DNA from: CAZLYK01 sp964563495
Lineage (GTDB): Bacteria > Acidobacteriota > Blastocatellia > RBC074
NCBI GenBank assembly: GCA_964563495.1
Contig: CAZLYK010000048.1
Coordinates: forward strand, 1 to 36,391
Direction of reading: 5' to 3'
Length of the DNA: 36,391 nt
Position 1 is the first letter of the stretch; every line of letters begins with the position of its first letter. Of this stretch, positions 24,512 to 33,809 are shown piece by piece. A program made the position numbers and the translations under genes. The notes below the pieces were generated by a model. The model was not told the origin of the DNA and did not search any database. It was given only the letters and a program-made list of their open reading frames with translations.

Positions 24512-26320
24512 ATGGCGATCACTCAACTGGATAAACTGTTCAAGGCGCTCAGGCATCTGCCGCGGGCGCTGGTGCTGGTCTGGGACGCGACTCGCGGCTG
24601 GACGGCGGCGTGGGCCGTGATCCTGCTGGTTCAGGGATTGCTACCCGCGGCGAAGGTCTATCTGATCAAGCCATTGATCGACAGCCTGATCGCCGCGGTC
24701 AACTCCGGCGGTTCGAGCGAAGCATGGGGGACGGTCGTCTGGTGGGGCGGAATCATGGCCGCCGTCATGATCCTCAATGAAGTGCTCTGGGAGGCGATCG
24801 GCCTGGTCCGCACCTATCAGACCGAGCTGCTTCACGATTACATCTCGACACTTATCTACCGGAAGTCGATCTCGGCAGATTTTGCTTTCTATGATCTGCC
24901 CGAATATTACGATCATCTGCACCGAGCGCGAACGGACGCCATCTACCGGCCGGAGGCGCTGCTCGAAAGCCTGGGCAGCCTGGCTCAGAACGCGATCACT
25001 CTCCTGGCAATCGGCGTGGTCATTATCTCGTACGGCTGGTGGCTGCCGCTCATCCTGATTGCCGGGGCCCTGCCGGCGCTCTTGGCGGCGCTCTACTGGA
25101 CCGGGCGGCATTATGCCTGGCGCAAGCGCGTGACCGCGGATGAACGGCGCATCTGGTATTATGACTGGCTGCTGACCTCGAACGAGACGGCCGCGGAGAT
25201 CCGGCTCTTCAACCTGGGGGATCACTTTCAATCGTTGTGGCGGAATCTGCGCCAAAGGTTGCGCGGCGAGCTTTTCAGGATGACCTGGCAGCAGAGCCTG
25301 ACTGAGCTGGCCGCCACGCTGCTGGCGATGGTCGTAGTCGTCGCGGTGCTGGGATATATGGCCTGGCAGGTAGTGCGGGGAGCCGCCACCCTGGGAGTGC
25401 TGGCGCTCTTCTACCAGTCGCTCAATCAGGGAGCGCAACTGCTGCAATCGCTCCTCAACAACATCGGGCGACTCTATGCAAACGTGCTGTTTCTGGGGAA
25501 CCTCTTCGAGTTTCTCGGTCTCAAACCCGAGATACGCGACCCGGCCGAGGCCAGCTCGCCGCCGCAGGTCTTGAGACAGGGAATAGTCTTCGATCGCGTG
25601 TCGTTCGCCTATCCGGGCAGCGAGAGAGAGGTGCTCAGCAATTTTTCGCTCGAACTTCCCGCCGGTAAAGTGATCGCAATTGTCGGATTGAACGGGGCCG
25701 GGAAGACCACGCTCTTCAAGCTGCTCTGCCGGTTGTATGACGTCAAGGAAGGGCGGATCACCATCGACGGAATAGACCTGCGGCAGTTTAAGCTGGATGA
25801 TCTGCGAAAGATGATCACGGTCCTGTTTCAGAGCCCCGTCCATTACAACCAGACGGCCAGAGAGAATATTGTCATGGGTGACCTGATCCCCAACCACGAG
25901 ATGGGCGAGATCGAGACCGCAGCCCAGGCTGCCGGCGCGGATGAGATAATTCGTAAATTGCCTGACGGGTATGAACACCAGCTCGGCAAATGGTTCGAGA
26001 ACGGCACTGAATTGAGCACCGGCGAATGGCAGCGCCTGGCCCTCGCCCGCGCCTTTTTACGACAAGCCCCGATCATGCTCCTCGACGAACCGACCAGCGC
26101 CATGGATTCCTGGGCCGAAGCCGATTGGATGAGTCGCTTCCGTGACCTGACCGCCGGACGAACCTCTATCATCATTACCCATCGCTTTACCACTGCCATG
26201 CAGGCCGATATCGTTCACGTCATGGTCGGCGGCCATTTGCTCGAATCCGGCACACACGAAAAACTGATCGCTCTCGGCGGCTTCTACGCTACATCCTGGA
26301 CTGCCCAAAGCAGAAAATAG
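24512..26320 (+). CDS. ABC transporter, fused membrane and ATPase domains (lasso D exporter)
   Basis: 602 aa: an N-terminal exporter-type membrane domain with about six segments (WAVILLVQGLLPAAKVYLI, LLAIGVVIISYGWWLPLILIA and others, to about residue 320), then the ATPase with Walker A GLNGAGKTT (about 392-400), Q-loop LFQSPVHYN, signature LSTGEWQRLALARA (about 495-508) and Walker B IMLLDEPTSAMD. It is likely a homodimer exporting the mature peptide and giving self-immunity, as D proteins do in lasso clusters. The stop TAG lies in a repeat half-arm. Confidence 0.92.
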   Translation: MAITQLDKLFKALRHLPRALVLVWDATRGWTAAWAVILLVQGLLPAAKVYLIKPLIDSLIAAVNSGGSSEAWGTVVWWGGIMAAVMILNEVLWEAIGLVRTYQTELLHDYISTLIYRKSISADFAFYDLPEYYDHLHRARTDAIYRPEALLESLGSLAQNAITLLAIGVVIISYGWWLPLILIAGALPALLAALYWTGRHYAWRKRVTADERRIWYYDWLLTSNETAAEIRLFNLGDHFQSLWRNLRQRLRGELFRMTWQQSLTELAATLLAMVVVVAVLGYMAWQVVRGAATLGVLALFYQSLNQGAQLLQSLLNNIGRLYANVLFLGNLFEFLGLKPEIRDPAEASSPPQVLRQGIVFDRVSFAYPGSEREVLSNFSLELPAGKVIAIVGLNGAGKTTLFKLLCRLYDVKEGRITIDGIDLRQFKLDDLRKMITVLFQSPVHYNQTARENIVMGDLIPNHEMGEIETAAQAAGADEIIRKLPDGYEHQLGKWFENGTELSTGEWQRLALARAFLRQAPIMLLDEPTSAMDSWAEADWMSRFRDLTAGRTSIIITHRFTTAMQADIVHVMVGGHLLESGTHEKLIALGGFYATSWTAQSRK

Positions 26321-26357
26321 ACAGGATCGACTGGATTGATCAAAGATTGAATAAGAT
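26314..26357 (+). repeat. Degenerate left half-arm of the palindromic element (copy 14)
   Basis: AAAATAGACAGGATCGACTG then GATTGATCAAAGATTGAATAAGAT. Several substitutions are present compared with other arms. It overlaps the transporter stop and the possible TTG start of the next gene. Confidence 0.78.
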
Positions 26358-27653
26358 CGCTACCCCCACTTCTAATCACCCACTCGGACTCCTCTTATCC
26401 GCCGCAAGATGTGCGTCTGATAACGATGAAAGAGAGGAAGTATCATTATTAATGGGGGTGGAGGAGTGGGGTAAGGTGCTTTCACTGGCGTATGAGCATG
26501 CGATGCGGCCGATGCTCTACCGGTATTTAAAGGGGAAGGGTGTCCCGGCAGAGGTGATGGAATCGCTATTAGGTGATTACCAATGGGGTTTGCGGCGAAA
26601 CCTGAGAATGACGGGTGAGCTGATCACGCTGCTGAGAGAGTTTGACTCGAGCTCGATACGGGTAATTCCGTTCAAGGGGCCGGCTTTGGCGGCACTGGCG
26701 TACAGTGATCTTGGCCTGCGGGAATTTGCTGACCTGGACTTGCTGGTAGTGAGGGGCGATTTGATGGGGGCTCAGGATCTGCTTATTTCTCGTGGTTACC
26801 GGCCGGAGATAGAGCTGAGCGAAACAAGTGCGAGGTCTTTTTCCGGGACGTGCAATGTCCTGGCCTTTACCAATGTGGAGACACAAATTACTGTAGAGCT
26901 GCATTGGGAGTTATCGCCCGGGTATCTGCCTNNNNNNNNNNNNNNNNNNNNNNNNNNNNNNNNNNNNNNNNNNNNNNNNNNNNNNNNNNNNNNNNNNNNN
27001 NNNNNNNNNNNNNNNNNNNNNNNNNNNNNNNGGAGACACAAATTACTGTAGAGCTGCATTGGGAGTTATCGCCCGGGTATCTGCCTTTTTCACCGGATTT
27101 CGATCAATTGTACGGCCGCAGGGTCGTGGCTCATCCTGCCGGGCAGAGCGTGTTGACGTTCTCTGCGGAAGACCTGCTGGTCTATCTGTGTGCACACGGA
27201 GCGAAGCACGCCTGGGAGCGTTTGAGCTGGGTTGTCGATGTGGGAGGATTGATCGATAGATGCCGCGATCTGGATTGGGATGCAGTCAACAGGCTGGCTG
27301 CAGAAGAGGGGGTTGAGCGTGTGCTTCTACTGGGGCTGATTCTGGCACGGGACCTGACCGGCGCCGGTCTTCCGGTGGAGATTGAGAGATCGATCGCCCT
27401 CGACCCGGCCGTAGAGAAGCTGGCCTCCAAGGTCATGGAATGGTATGACATGGCGCATGGGCAAGTGGCGCGGAGCCTCTTCCTGATTAGATTGCAGCGC
27501 GGGCTTCGCGACAAGCTGCGATCGGGACTACGACTGTTGATCTCGCCGAGCATCGCCGATTGGAAATTCTTTCCGCTGCCGGAGCGATGGTCGGCTGTTT
27601 ATCCGTTGCTCAGGCCGCTGCGACTGGTAGTCAAACTGTTGAGACCTGAATAA
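26347..27653 (+). CDS. Nucleotidyltransferase family protein (NTP_transf_5-like), split by a false gap
   Basis: The N-terminal half has IPFKGPALAALAYSDLGLR and the acidic pair EFADLDLLVV (about residues 119-128), typical of this nucleotidyltransferase-fold family, then VELHWELSPGYLP. A 55-base stretch occurs identically before (26877-26931) and after (27032-27086) the 100 N. Merging the copies keeps the frame and gives one protein of about 383 aa. A TTG at 26347 is the only start that includes all the sequence; an ATG at 26452 is possible. Homologues accompany kinases in some lasso clusters, where their reaction is not settled. It lies between the exporter and the UbiE-type gene. Confidence 0.82.
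26932..27031. other. Scaffold gap (100 N) between overlapping contig ends
   Basis: The 55 bases before it and the 55 bases after it are identical, the usual sign of two contigs that overlap but were joined with N. The real locus probably has one copy and no gap. Confidence 0.93.
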
Positions 27654-27657
27654 ATAC

Positions 27658-28401
27658 ATGTCGAAAAAACTCAATCTGATAGAACACATTTCGTCAAAGC
27701 AGAAGAAGCAGGGATACGTCACCCGGATGTTTGAGACGATCGCCCCGCGCTATGATTTCATCACGGTCTTTCTATCTTATGGGATGGATAAGGGGTGGAA
27801 ACGCAGGCTGATCGAGATGCTCGATCTCAAAGGTTCGGAGAGGGTGCTGGATCTGGCATGCGGCACCGGCGATATCACCTTCGCGCTCGGCGAGCGGTTG
27901 CCCTCGGGCGAGGCCAATGGTCTGGATATCACCAAAGGGATGCTCGAGATTGCCGAGTGCAAGCGGCGAGAGCGAAATGCGGGCAACGTGATATTTCACC
28001 ACGCCGACATCATGAGCATGCCCTTCGCCGATGACTCCTTCGATTGCGTGACCTGCGGTTATGCACTGCGCAACGTGCCCGATGTAGAGCAGGCGCTGAT
28101 CGAGATCCGGCGCGTGCTCAAACCCGGCGGCCGGTTCTGCTCGCTCGATTTCGCGCACCCCGGCAATCGCATCTATCGGTGGCTCTATTTTCGCTATCTG
28201 ATCGTGGTCGGTTCGGCATTGGGATTTGTCTTGCACGGCGAGCCGGATACTTATCGCTATATCCCAGAGAGCCTCAAGCTCTACCCGGGCCAGCATAGAG
28301 TCCGTGAGATCATGGATCGCCTGGGGTTCATTGAGACGGGAGTCCTCGAATTCGGCGACGGCATCATGGCGATCAATTATGGGAGGAATAGACAGGATTG
28401 A
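27658..28401 (+). CDS. UbiE/MenG-type SAM-dependent methyltransferase
   Basis: 247 aa. FETIAPRYDFITVFLSYGMDKGWKR near the N-terminus and RVLDLACGTGDITFAL (about residues 61-76) are UbiE signatures, as are CGYALRNVPD (about 128-137) and the VLKPGGRF block. Family members methylate demethylmenaquinone or ubiquinone precursors. Its place 4 bases after the nucleotidyltransferase leaves two possibilities: the genome's quinone methyltransferase carried in this operon, or a member recruited to modify the peptide. The family signature favours quinone methylation. It ends with repeat-encoded NRQD. Confidence 0.85.
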   Translation: MSKKLNLIEHISSKQKKQGYVTRMFETIAPRYDFITVFLSYGMDKGWKRRLIEMLDLKGSERVLDLACGTGDITFALGERLPSGEANGLDITKGMLEIAECKRRERNAGNVIFHHADIMSMPFADDSFDCVTCGYALRNVPDVEQALIEIRRVLKPGGRFCSLDFAHPGNRIYRWLYFRYLIVVGSALGFVLHGEPDTYRYIPESLKLYPGQHRVREIMDRLGFIETGVLEFGDGIMAINYGRNRQD

Positions 28402-28521
28402 CGGGATTTTTGCAGGATTGAACAAGATAATTGAGGGAGGTGTGACTGGAGTAAACCTTAAGCCTTCTTTCCCTAAACAATCTTGTTCAATCCTGCAAAA
28501 ATCCCGTCAATCCTGTCTATT
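28387..28521. repeat. Palindromic intergenic element, full-length (copy 15)
   Basis: 135 bp. Arms carry the matched variant ACGGGA (left) and TCCCGT (right). The central 50 bases resemble those of copy 5 in the same orientation (conserved AGGG, TGTGA, CCCT-AAACA blocks). It sits between convergent genes and ends both: the UbiE-type gene from the left and the kinase gene from the right, each with an NRQD tail and TGA. Confidence 0.95.
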
Positions 28522-31500
28522 CAACCTGAAGCCCCATAACATTCGGCGGCGGGTGTATAGCCTGACTGAGCGGTTGTGTTCGCCGGAGATCAAATGCCTG
28601 CCGTCCGGGGAAAAAGCGATCGCATAGATAGGTGAATTGTGTGTGCCGATCTGAGCTATCAGCTTGCGCCGGCTGACGCTCCAGAGCGAGAGAACCTGAT
28701 CCTCTCCGGCTGAGGCGACTTCGCTGCCGTTGGGCGAAAAGGCGACCGTTTTGATCCGTGATTGCAGTTGCGCGATGACAGACTTTTGAGAAAGAGGGGA
28801 GACGCTCCAGAGTCGCACCCCGCCCTGATCCTCGCCGGTGACCAGTTGACTGCCGTCGTGAGAGAATCTGACGCTGACCAGATTGGCGTTATTCAATTTC
28901 TGGGAGGCCGCCAAACGCCAGGTCGCCACCTCCCAGAGCAGGACATGCCCCTGCGCCGTCACGCCGGCCAGCCATCGGCCGTTCGGAGAAAAATCGATGC
29001 CGTATATCTGCCAGTAGTCTACAGTCTGGTCGTCAAAGAACTTGAAAACCATCCTTGCTTGTTCGACGTCGTATACGCCAAAAGATGTGGCTACCCATCT
29101 TCCGTCGGGCGATATTGCCAGGCAGTAGCTGGCGCGGTCTTCTTTGGTCGTGGGCGGCGAGAACCTCAGCCGTGGAAGGCGCCGCTCCAGGTCCCAGATG
29201 AACAGGTTTCCGTCGATATCGCAGGACGCCGCGTATCCAATGCCGGCTGATAGAGCCACGCCTATGACCCGCTTCTGATGCCCTTCCAGCACTCTGTCAA
29301 TTTGCCCTGTCTCGAGATTCCAGAGGATGATGGAACGGTCTTCGCCGGCCGATGCCAGATACTTACCATCGGCAGAGAAGGCCGTGGCTCTGACCGAATC
29401 ACTGTGTTCGTTAAAACTGGCCATCAACTCTCGCTCGGGCACATCCCAGAGCAAAATCGATCCGTCTTTGTGGGCCGAGACCAGCCATTTGCCGTCTGGC
29501 GAAAAGTCCAGGCTCATGATATTGGACGAGCATTTGAAGCGAGCCAGCTTCTCCATTTTTAAAGCATCCCAAAGGATGATGTCTTCGGCTCCGGACGCCG
29601 CGTGTAGCCCATTGGGGGAATATGCGACTGACCGTACGTGATCCTGGTGGATTCGCTGGAAAGAGAGCAGCTTAGGCCGAAGCGTCGTCCAAAAGTTGGA
29701 TGTGTCCCAGAAAGCGACACTGCCTCTTGAGCCGGCGGTGATCAGGCGCCCGGCATCGGGTGAAAGCGCTCCCATACTCCAATAGGGTTGAAGGGCGATT
29801 CTCAGATGCCGGCCGTCATTCAAATCCCAGGTATCCCAGGTGGGTACGACCAGCAACCTGCCATCCGGTGAAATCAGAAAAAATCCCTGGTAATAATCGG
29901 GGGTCACCACGGTGCGGACTTTTGTCCATGGACCGACCTGCCAGATGTGCTTTCGATCATCGTCAGTCGGTGTGACCATGAACCGCCCATCTGATGAAAA
30001 GGCGATAGATCTGACTATCGCGTGGCGTCCAGGCAACACCGCGGCCTTACATAACTGCCAGGCGTCCCAGACAATAATCTTCCCATCCACTCCGGCCGTA
30101 ACAAACCATTTCCCATCCGGCGAGAAAGCGAGCGCAGTGATCCAGCCGCTGTGATCGGTGAAGATCCGCAATCGTTCGCGTCGCTTGAAATCCCAGACGA
30201 TGACCTGGTTGTCTTCACCTACCGAAACCAGCAACCGGCCGTCGGGTGAGATTAAAGCCCGGCGTACGGCCGCCGTGTGCCCATCACGTAGAATCTTCTC
30301 TTCCCAGACGTCGTTGACTGAAAGCGAGGCGGCAGCGGCGACAAACGCCATCGCCAGCACTAAAGCTACAACTGCGATCTTTGCCAGGCGCCGGCTGGAT
30401 TTTGTCTCGATCCGTCGCTTGAGCTCTTTCAGATCGTTGAGCAGTTCATCCGCCGAAGAGTAACGAGCTTGGCGCCTGACGTGCAATGATTTATGGATAA
30501 TCTGCTCAAACCCTTTGTCTGCGTGATCGAGGTGATCGTCGCGCCTCCAGAATTCCCTCTCGCCGGCCATGGCCTGCTGCAGTTCTTCGAAGGTTAAGCC
30601 GGCGATCAGTCGCTTTCCGGTGACCATTTCGAAAAGCACCAGGCCGAGCGAGAAGATGTCTGTCCGGCCATCGAGCGTCTCTCCTCTCGCCTGTTCGGGC
30701 GACATATAGTTGGCGGTGCCGAGGATGGTCCCCGGAATTGTCGGGTTCGATAAACAAACGGAGTCGCCGTCTGCAGCCGTCGAGCAATGAGAGCCGCTTC
30801 TATCTATTCGAGACGGCGCATTCGGCTCCTCTTCGATCAGTTTCGCGACGCCGAAATCGAGGATCTTGACCACGCCGTCATCGCGCACCATGATGTTCTC
30901 CGGCTTGATGTCGCGGTGTACGATCCAGTCTGTGTGCGCGGCTTTGAGCGCCGCGGCGATAGGGATGGCCAGCTCTACCGCCTTCTCAATCTTCATCGGC
31001 CGAGACTCTTTGTCGATTTGATCGTTCAGAATCCGTCGCAGCGTCTGCCCCTCGACAAACTCGGTGACGATGAAGTGGGCCTCGGCGGTATGGATGATCT
31101 CGAAGATCGTGATGATGTTCGGGTGATTGAGCTTTGAAGCGGCAAGTGCTTCCTTCTCGAAGCGCTGCACCCGGTCAGGGTCGGCCATGAATTGGGTGGG
31201 GAGCATTTTGAGCGCAACCGCTCGGTGCAGGTTTTCGTCCCAGGCGCGGTAAACATCCCCCATGCCTCCGGAGCCGATCAGCGACTCGATCCGGTAATGG
31301 CTGATCTTCCGGCCTACCAGAGCCGAGCGCCCTCTTTGTTCGATCGACTCGGCCAGCCGGGTGATTGCCGGGGATTCAATGAAGCTTCTCGCGGCGGCTT
31401 CCTGATCGAGCAACGACTCAACCTCACGGCGCAGCTCTTGATCTTCAGCGCAGGACTCGAGTAGAAAAGCGTGACGCTCGTCCGGCTCAAGATCGAGAGC

Positions 31501-31554
31501 CGATTGCAGCAAATCTTCAATCTGGCGCCACCTCTCCCGGTTCATGATTTCCAT
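28507..31554 (-). CDS. Membrane Ser/Thr protein kinase with WD40 propeller sensor
   Basis: 1015 aa (an ATG three codons in is an alternative start). Residues 1-75 form a helical head common in such kinases. The kinase domain has the glycine loop GSGGMG (94-99), Lys116, HRDIKPEN (213-220) and DFGVAKL (233-239), so it looks active. One membrane segment (AKIAVVALVLAMAFVAAAAS, about 391-410) is followed by about 12 WD40 repeats with repeated 'SPDGR.L.S...D..I.LWD' units to the C-terminus, which would lie outside the inner membrane. The head overlaps the sigma factor gene by 38 bases, so the two are coupled and probably work in one signalling path. The end RLNRQD is repeat-encoded. Confidence 0.93.
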   Translation of the reverse strand: MEIMNRERWRQIEDLLQSALDLEPDERHAFLLESCAEDQELRREVESLLDQEAAARSFIESPAITRLAESIEQRGRSALVGRKISHYRIESLIGSGGMGDVYRAWDENLHRAVALKMLPTQFMADPDRVQRFEKEALAASKLNHPNIITIFEIIHTAEAHFIVTEFVEGQTLRRILNDQIDKESRPMKIEKAVELAIPIAAALKAAHTDWIVHRDIKPENIMVRDDGVVKILDFGVAKLIEEEPNAPSRIDRSGSHCSTAADGDSVCLSNPTIPGTILGTANYMSPEQARGETLDGRTDIFSLGLVLFEMVTGKRLIAGLTFEELQQAMAGEREFWRRDDHLDHADKGFEQIIHKSLHVRRQARYSSADELLNDLKELKRRIETKSSRRLAKIAVVALVLAMAFVAAAASLSVNDVWEEKILRDGHTAAVRRALISPDGRLLVSVGEDNQVIVWDFKRRERLRIFTDHSGWITALAFSPDGKWFVTAGVDGKIIVWDAWQLCKAAVLPGRHAIVRSIAFSSDGRFMVTPTDDDRKHIWQVGPWTKVRTVVTPDYYQGFFLISPDGRLLVVPTWDTWDLNDGRHLRIALQPYWSMGALSPDAGRLITAGSRGSVAFWDTSNFWTTLRPKLLSFQRIHQDHVRSVAYSPNGLHAASGAEDIILWDALKMEKLARFKCSSNIMSLDFSPDGKWLVSAHKDGSILLWDVPERELMASFNEHSDSVRATAFSADGKYLASAGEDRSIILWNLETGQIDRVLEGHQKRVIGVALSAGIGYAASCDIDGNLFIWDLERRLPRLRFSPPTTKEDRASYCLAISPDGRWVATSFGVYDVEQARMVFKFFDDQTVDYWQIYGIDFSPNGRWLAGVTAQGHVLLWEVATWRLAASQKLNNANLVSVRFSHDGSQLVTGEDQGGVRLWSVSPLSQKSVIAQLQSRIKTVAFSPNGSEVASAGEDQVLSLWSVSRRKLIAQIGTHNSPIYAIAFSPDGRHLISGEHNRSVRLYTRRRMLWGFRLNRQD

Positions 31555-32119
31555 CGCCGGCCCTATTCAATTCGCGCAACAGCCATAATTTTGAAGTCCG
31601 CCACTCGCGCTTGACCAGATCGGTCGAAATTCCCATGACCCTGGAAGTCTCGGCTATGCTCAATCCGCCGAAGAACCGCAATTCGACGATCCGGCTCTTG
31701 ATCGGGGAGTATTTGGCCAGGTCGTTCAATGCGGCATCCAGGTTGATCAAATTCTGATCAGGGTCCAGGCAAACGAGGGCAGCCTCATCTAGTGGGACGC
31801 ATTGTCCGGCGCGTTTTTTGAAGCCCCGCTTCCGAGCCTCGTCGACCAGGACCTGTCTCATGAGCTGTGCAGCGATGGCGAAGAAATGGACGCGGTCGTG
31901 CCATTCGACCTGGCTGGCCTTGGTCAAACGCAGATAGGCTTCGTGGACGAGGGCGGTTGTCTGCATCGAGTGGTCGCTTCTCTCGCGCCGCAGGTAGAGG
32001 TGAGCCAATCGGTGCAGCTCGTTGTAGACAAGGGGGATCAGCTTATCCAGAGCCGAAGCGTCGCCTTCTCTCCACTTGAAGAGTAATTGCGTTATATCTT
32101 CAGATATCTGTCTGCCCAT
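31517..32119 (-). CDS. ECF sigma factor, Acidobacteria-type
   Basis: 200 aa. Region 2 is visible in LIPLVYNELHRLAHLYLRRERSDHSMQTTALVHEAYLRL (about residues 27-65), and region 4 in SRIVELRFFGGLSIAETSRVMGIS (about 144-167) with the helix-turn-helix. LVDEARKRGFKKR between them is typical of the sigma subfamily expanded in Acidobacteria and Planctomycetes. No classical anti-sigma gene adjoins; instead its 3' end overlaps the kinase gene, so kinase-dependent control is likely (inferred). The first ATG gives a complete protein. Confidence 0.92.
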   Translation of the reverse strand: MGRQISEDITQLLFKWREGDASALDKLIPLVYNELHRLAHLYLRRERSDHSMQTTALVHEAYLRLTKASQVEWHDRVHFFAIAAQLMRQVLVDEARKRGFKKRAGQCVPLDEAALVCLDPDQNLINLDAALNDLAKYSPIKSRIVELRFFGGLSIAETSRVMGISTDLVKREWRTSKLWLLRELNRAGDGNHEPGEVAPD

Positions 32120-32309
32120 CGGTATGAAAAATTTCTATTTGACCCGCCATTTCAATCAGAAAACGCGCATATTAATAACGGGGGAACCTGTCAGATTGGT
32201 TGATGACAAGGTGGTCAGCGACAGGCGCCGTCAATTTACATCTTCAATCGGCCAAATTCAATCACCAATTACACACCCATCCGCAGATGATGTTGACAAG
32301 GAGTAGTTT
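32120..32309. promoter_or_regulatory. Divergent intergenic region (sigma factor / Kelch gene)
   Basis: 190 bases between divergent genes. It must hold both promoters, but no consensus -35/-10 pair stands out. AAGGAG at 32298-32303, 6 bases before the ATG at 32310, is a good ribosome binding site for the secreted protein. It is one of the few gene boundaries here without the palindromic element. Confidence 0.5.
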
Positions 32310-33809
32310 ATGAAATTCAAAACCAGCCCGTTGATTCAATTGTTTAAAGTAACGATTTGTCTTTGCGTTCTTTACTTTGGGAGTGCGGTCAGGGCGCAAA
32401 CCTGGATCGAATTGTCTCCATCCGGATCTCCGCCCGATCCGATCTACTCACCGAAACACGTTAATTACGATGCCGCCAACAATCGCCTGATAGTCTTCTT
32501 CCCCGGGAACCCGCCTTATGGAGGTTTTGGCAACCAGGTTTGGGTTTTGACAAACGCCAACGGCCTTGGCGGAGCGCCTGTCTGGATCAACCTGACGCCT
32601 TCGGGGGCGCCCTCATTTAGTAACGGGGAGGAGAGCGTGGTTTACGATGCAGCCACCAACAGGCTGATCGTCTATGGCGGCTGCTACGCTAATTGCTCAC
32701 CGGCATTGTGGCATGTTTTCACTCTTACCAATGCAAACGGTTTGGGTGGTCCATCTGTCTGGAGTCAGAGCACCGTGACCAACCCGCAGCCCAGAGTTGG
32801 TCATAGCGCGATATATGATTCACTCAACGATCTCATGATTACCTTCGGCGGGCAGTTTGCTTTCTTCGGGACGGATCAGAACGATACGCGGATTCTGAAT
32901 AATGCAAATGGTTTGGTCTCTCCATCGACGTGGAGCACTCTGGCGACCTCCGGAGGGCCGCCGGCCATCCGCGACGAACACGTCGCCGTTTATGACGAGA
33001 CCAATAATCGAATGATCGTCTTTGCCGGACATAATTTGATCAGCACTTGTTGCCCTTATCTGATCAGCGATTACAACGATGCCTGGGTCCTGACAAATGC
33101 CAATGGCATAGGCGGGACTCCGGTCTGGGCGAACCTGGCGCCAGCAGGCACTCCTCCGTCAGTCAGAACGGCGCCTTCCGCCGTTTACGATTCGACCAAT
33201 AACCGAATGCTCATCTTCGGCGGCAGCCAGTGGGATCAGCCTTCACAAACTTATAGTAATCTTGGGGACCTTTGGGAGTTGAGCAGCGCCAACGGTCTGG
33301 GCGGCACGCCGGCGTGGACGCAGCTGACACAAAGTGGAACGCTTCCGGGCCCTCGTGTCTACCACGCGGCTGCTTTCGATCAGGTAAATCAACGGATGAT
33401 CGTTTTGGGTGGGCGAGACGCGACAGATACCCCCAGCAATCGCGTCTGGGTGCTGACTCTGGCCGATGAGACGCCGCCGGAGATCACGAACGTTTCCACC
33501 AATCTATCGGCTTTGTGGCCGCCCAATCACAAAATGGTCAACATTACCGTCAACTACGATGTCTCGGACAACATCAGCGATTCATCATCGATTAGCTGCA
33601 CTCTGAGCGTGTCCAGCAACGAACCTCAAAATGGACTGGGGGACGGCGATACTGATCACGATTGGGAGATAATCGGCGCGCATAACGTCAAGCTGCGGGC
33701 GGAGCGCTCAGGAACCGGCAATGGGCGTGTCTATACGATTACCATAAGCTGCGCCGACGAGGCCGGCAATACTACGGTCAGTACCGTGACCGTCAGTGTG
33801 AAAAAATAG
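32310..33809 (+). CDS. Secreted Kelch-like beta-propeller protein with LWPPNHKM tail domain
   Basis: 499 aa with a signal peptide (hydrophobic LFKVTICLCVLYFGSAVRA, cut near residue 30). Five repeats of about 65-75 residues follow; each has 'W.L.NANGLGG.P.W' and 'YD...NR.I.FGG', for example VWVLTNANGLGGAPVW and LWELSSANGLGGTPAW, as in Kelch/galactose-oxidase-type propellers. The final 110 or so residues begin DETPPEITNVS and contain LWPPNHKMVNITVNYDVSD, an immunoglobulin-like tail domain. Its role is probably binding at the cell surface or outside; no catalytic residue could be assigned. The stop TAG is repeat-derived. Confidence 0.85.
   Translation: MKFKTSPLIQLFKVTICLCVLYFGSAVRAQTWIELSPSGSPPDPIYSPKHVNYDAANNRLIVFFPGNPPYGGFGNQVWVLTNANGLGGAPVWINLTPSGAPSFSNGEESVVYDAATNRLIVYGGCYANCSPALWHVFTLTNANGLGGPSVWSQSTVTNPQPRVGHSAIYDSLNDLMITFGGQFAFFGTDQNDTRILNNANGLVSPSTWSTLATSGGPPAIRDEHVAVYDETNNRMIVFAGHNLISTCCPYLISDYNDAWVLTNANGIGGTPVWANLAPAGTPPSVRTAPSAVYDSTNNRMLIFGGSQWDQPSQTYSNLGDLWELSSANGLGGTPAWTQLTQSGTLPGPRVYHAAAFDQVNQRMIVLGGRDATDTPSNRVWVLTLADETPPEITNVSTNLSALWPPNHKMVNITVNYDVSDNISDSSSISCTLSVSSNEPQNGLGDGDTDHDWEIIGAHNVKLRAERSGTGNGRVYTITISCADEAGNTTVSTVTVSVKK

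Noticed and set aside
24641..25978. A 445-codon open frame on the minus strand
   Set aside because: Antisense shadow of the ABC exporter, whose Walker and signature motifs are clear on the plus strand.
26877..27086. A genuine 55-bp direct repeat in the nucleotidyltransferase gene
   Set aside because: The copies are identical, abut the N run exactly and merge in frame; an assembly overlap explains them better.
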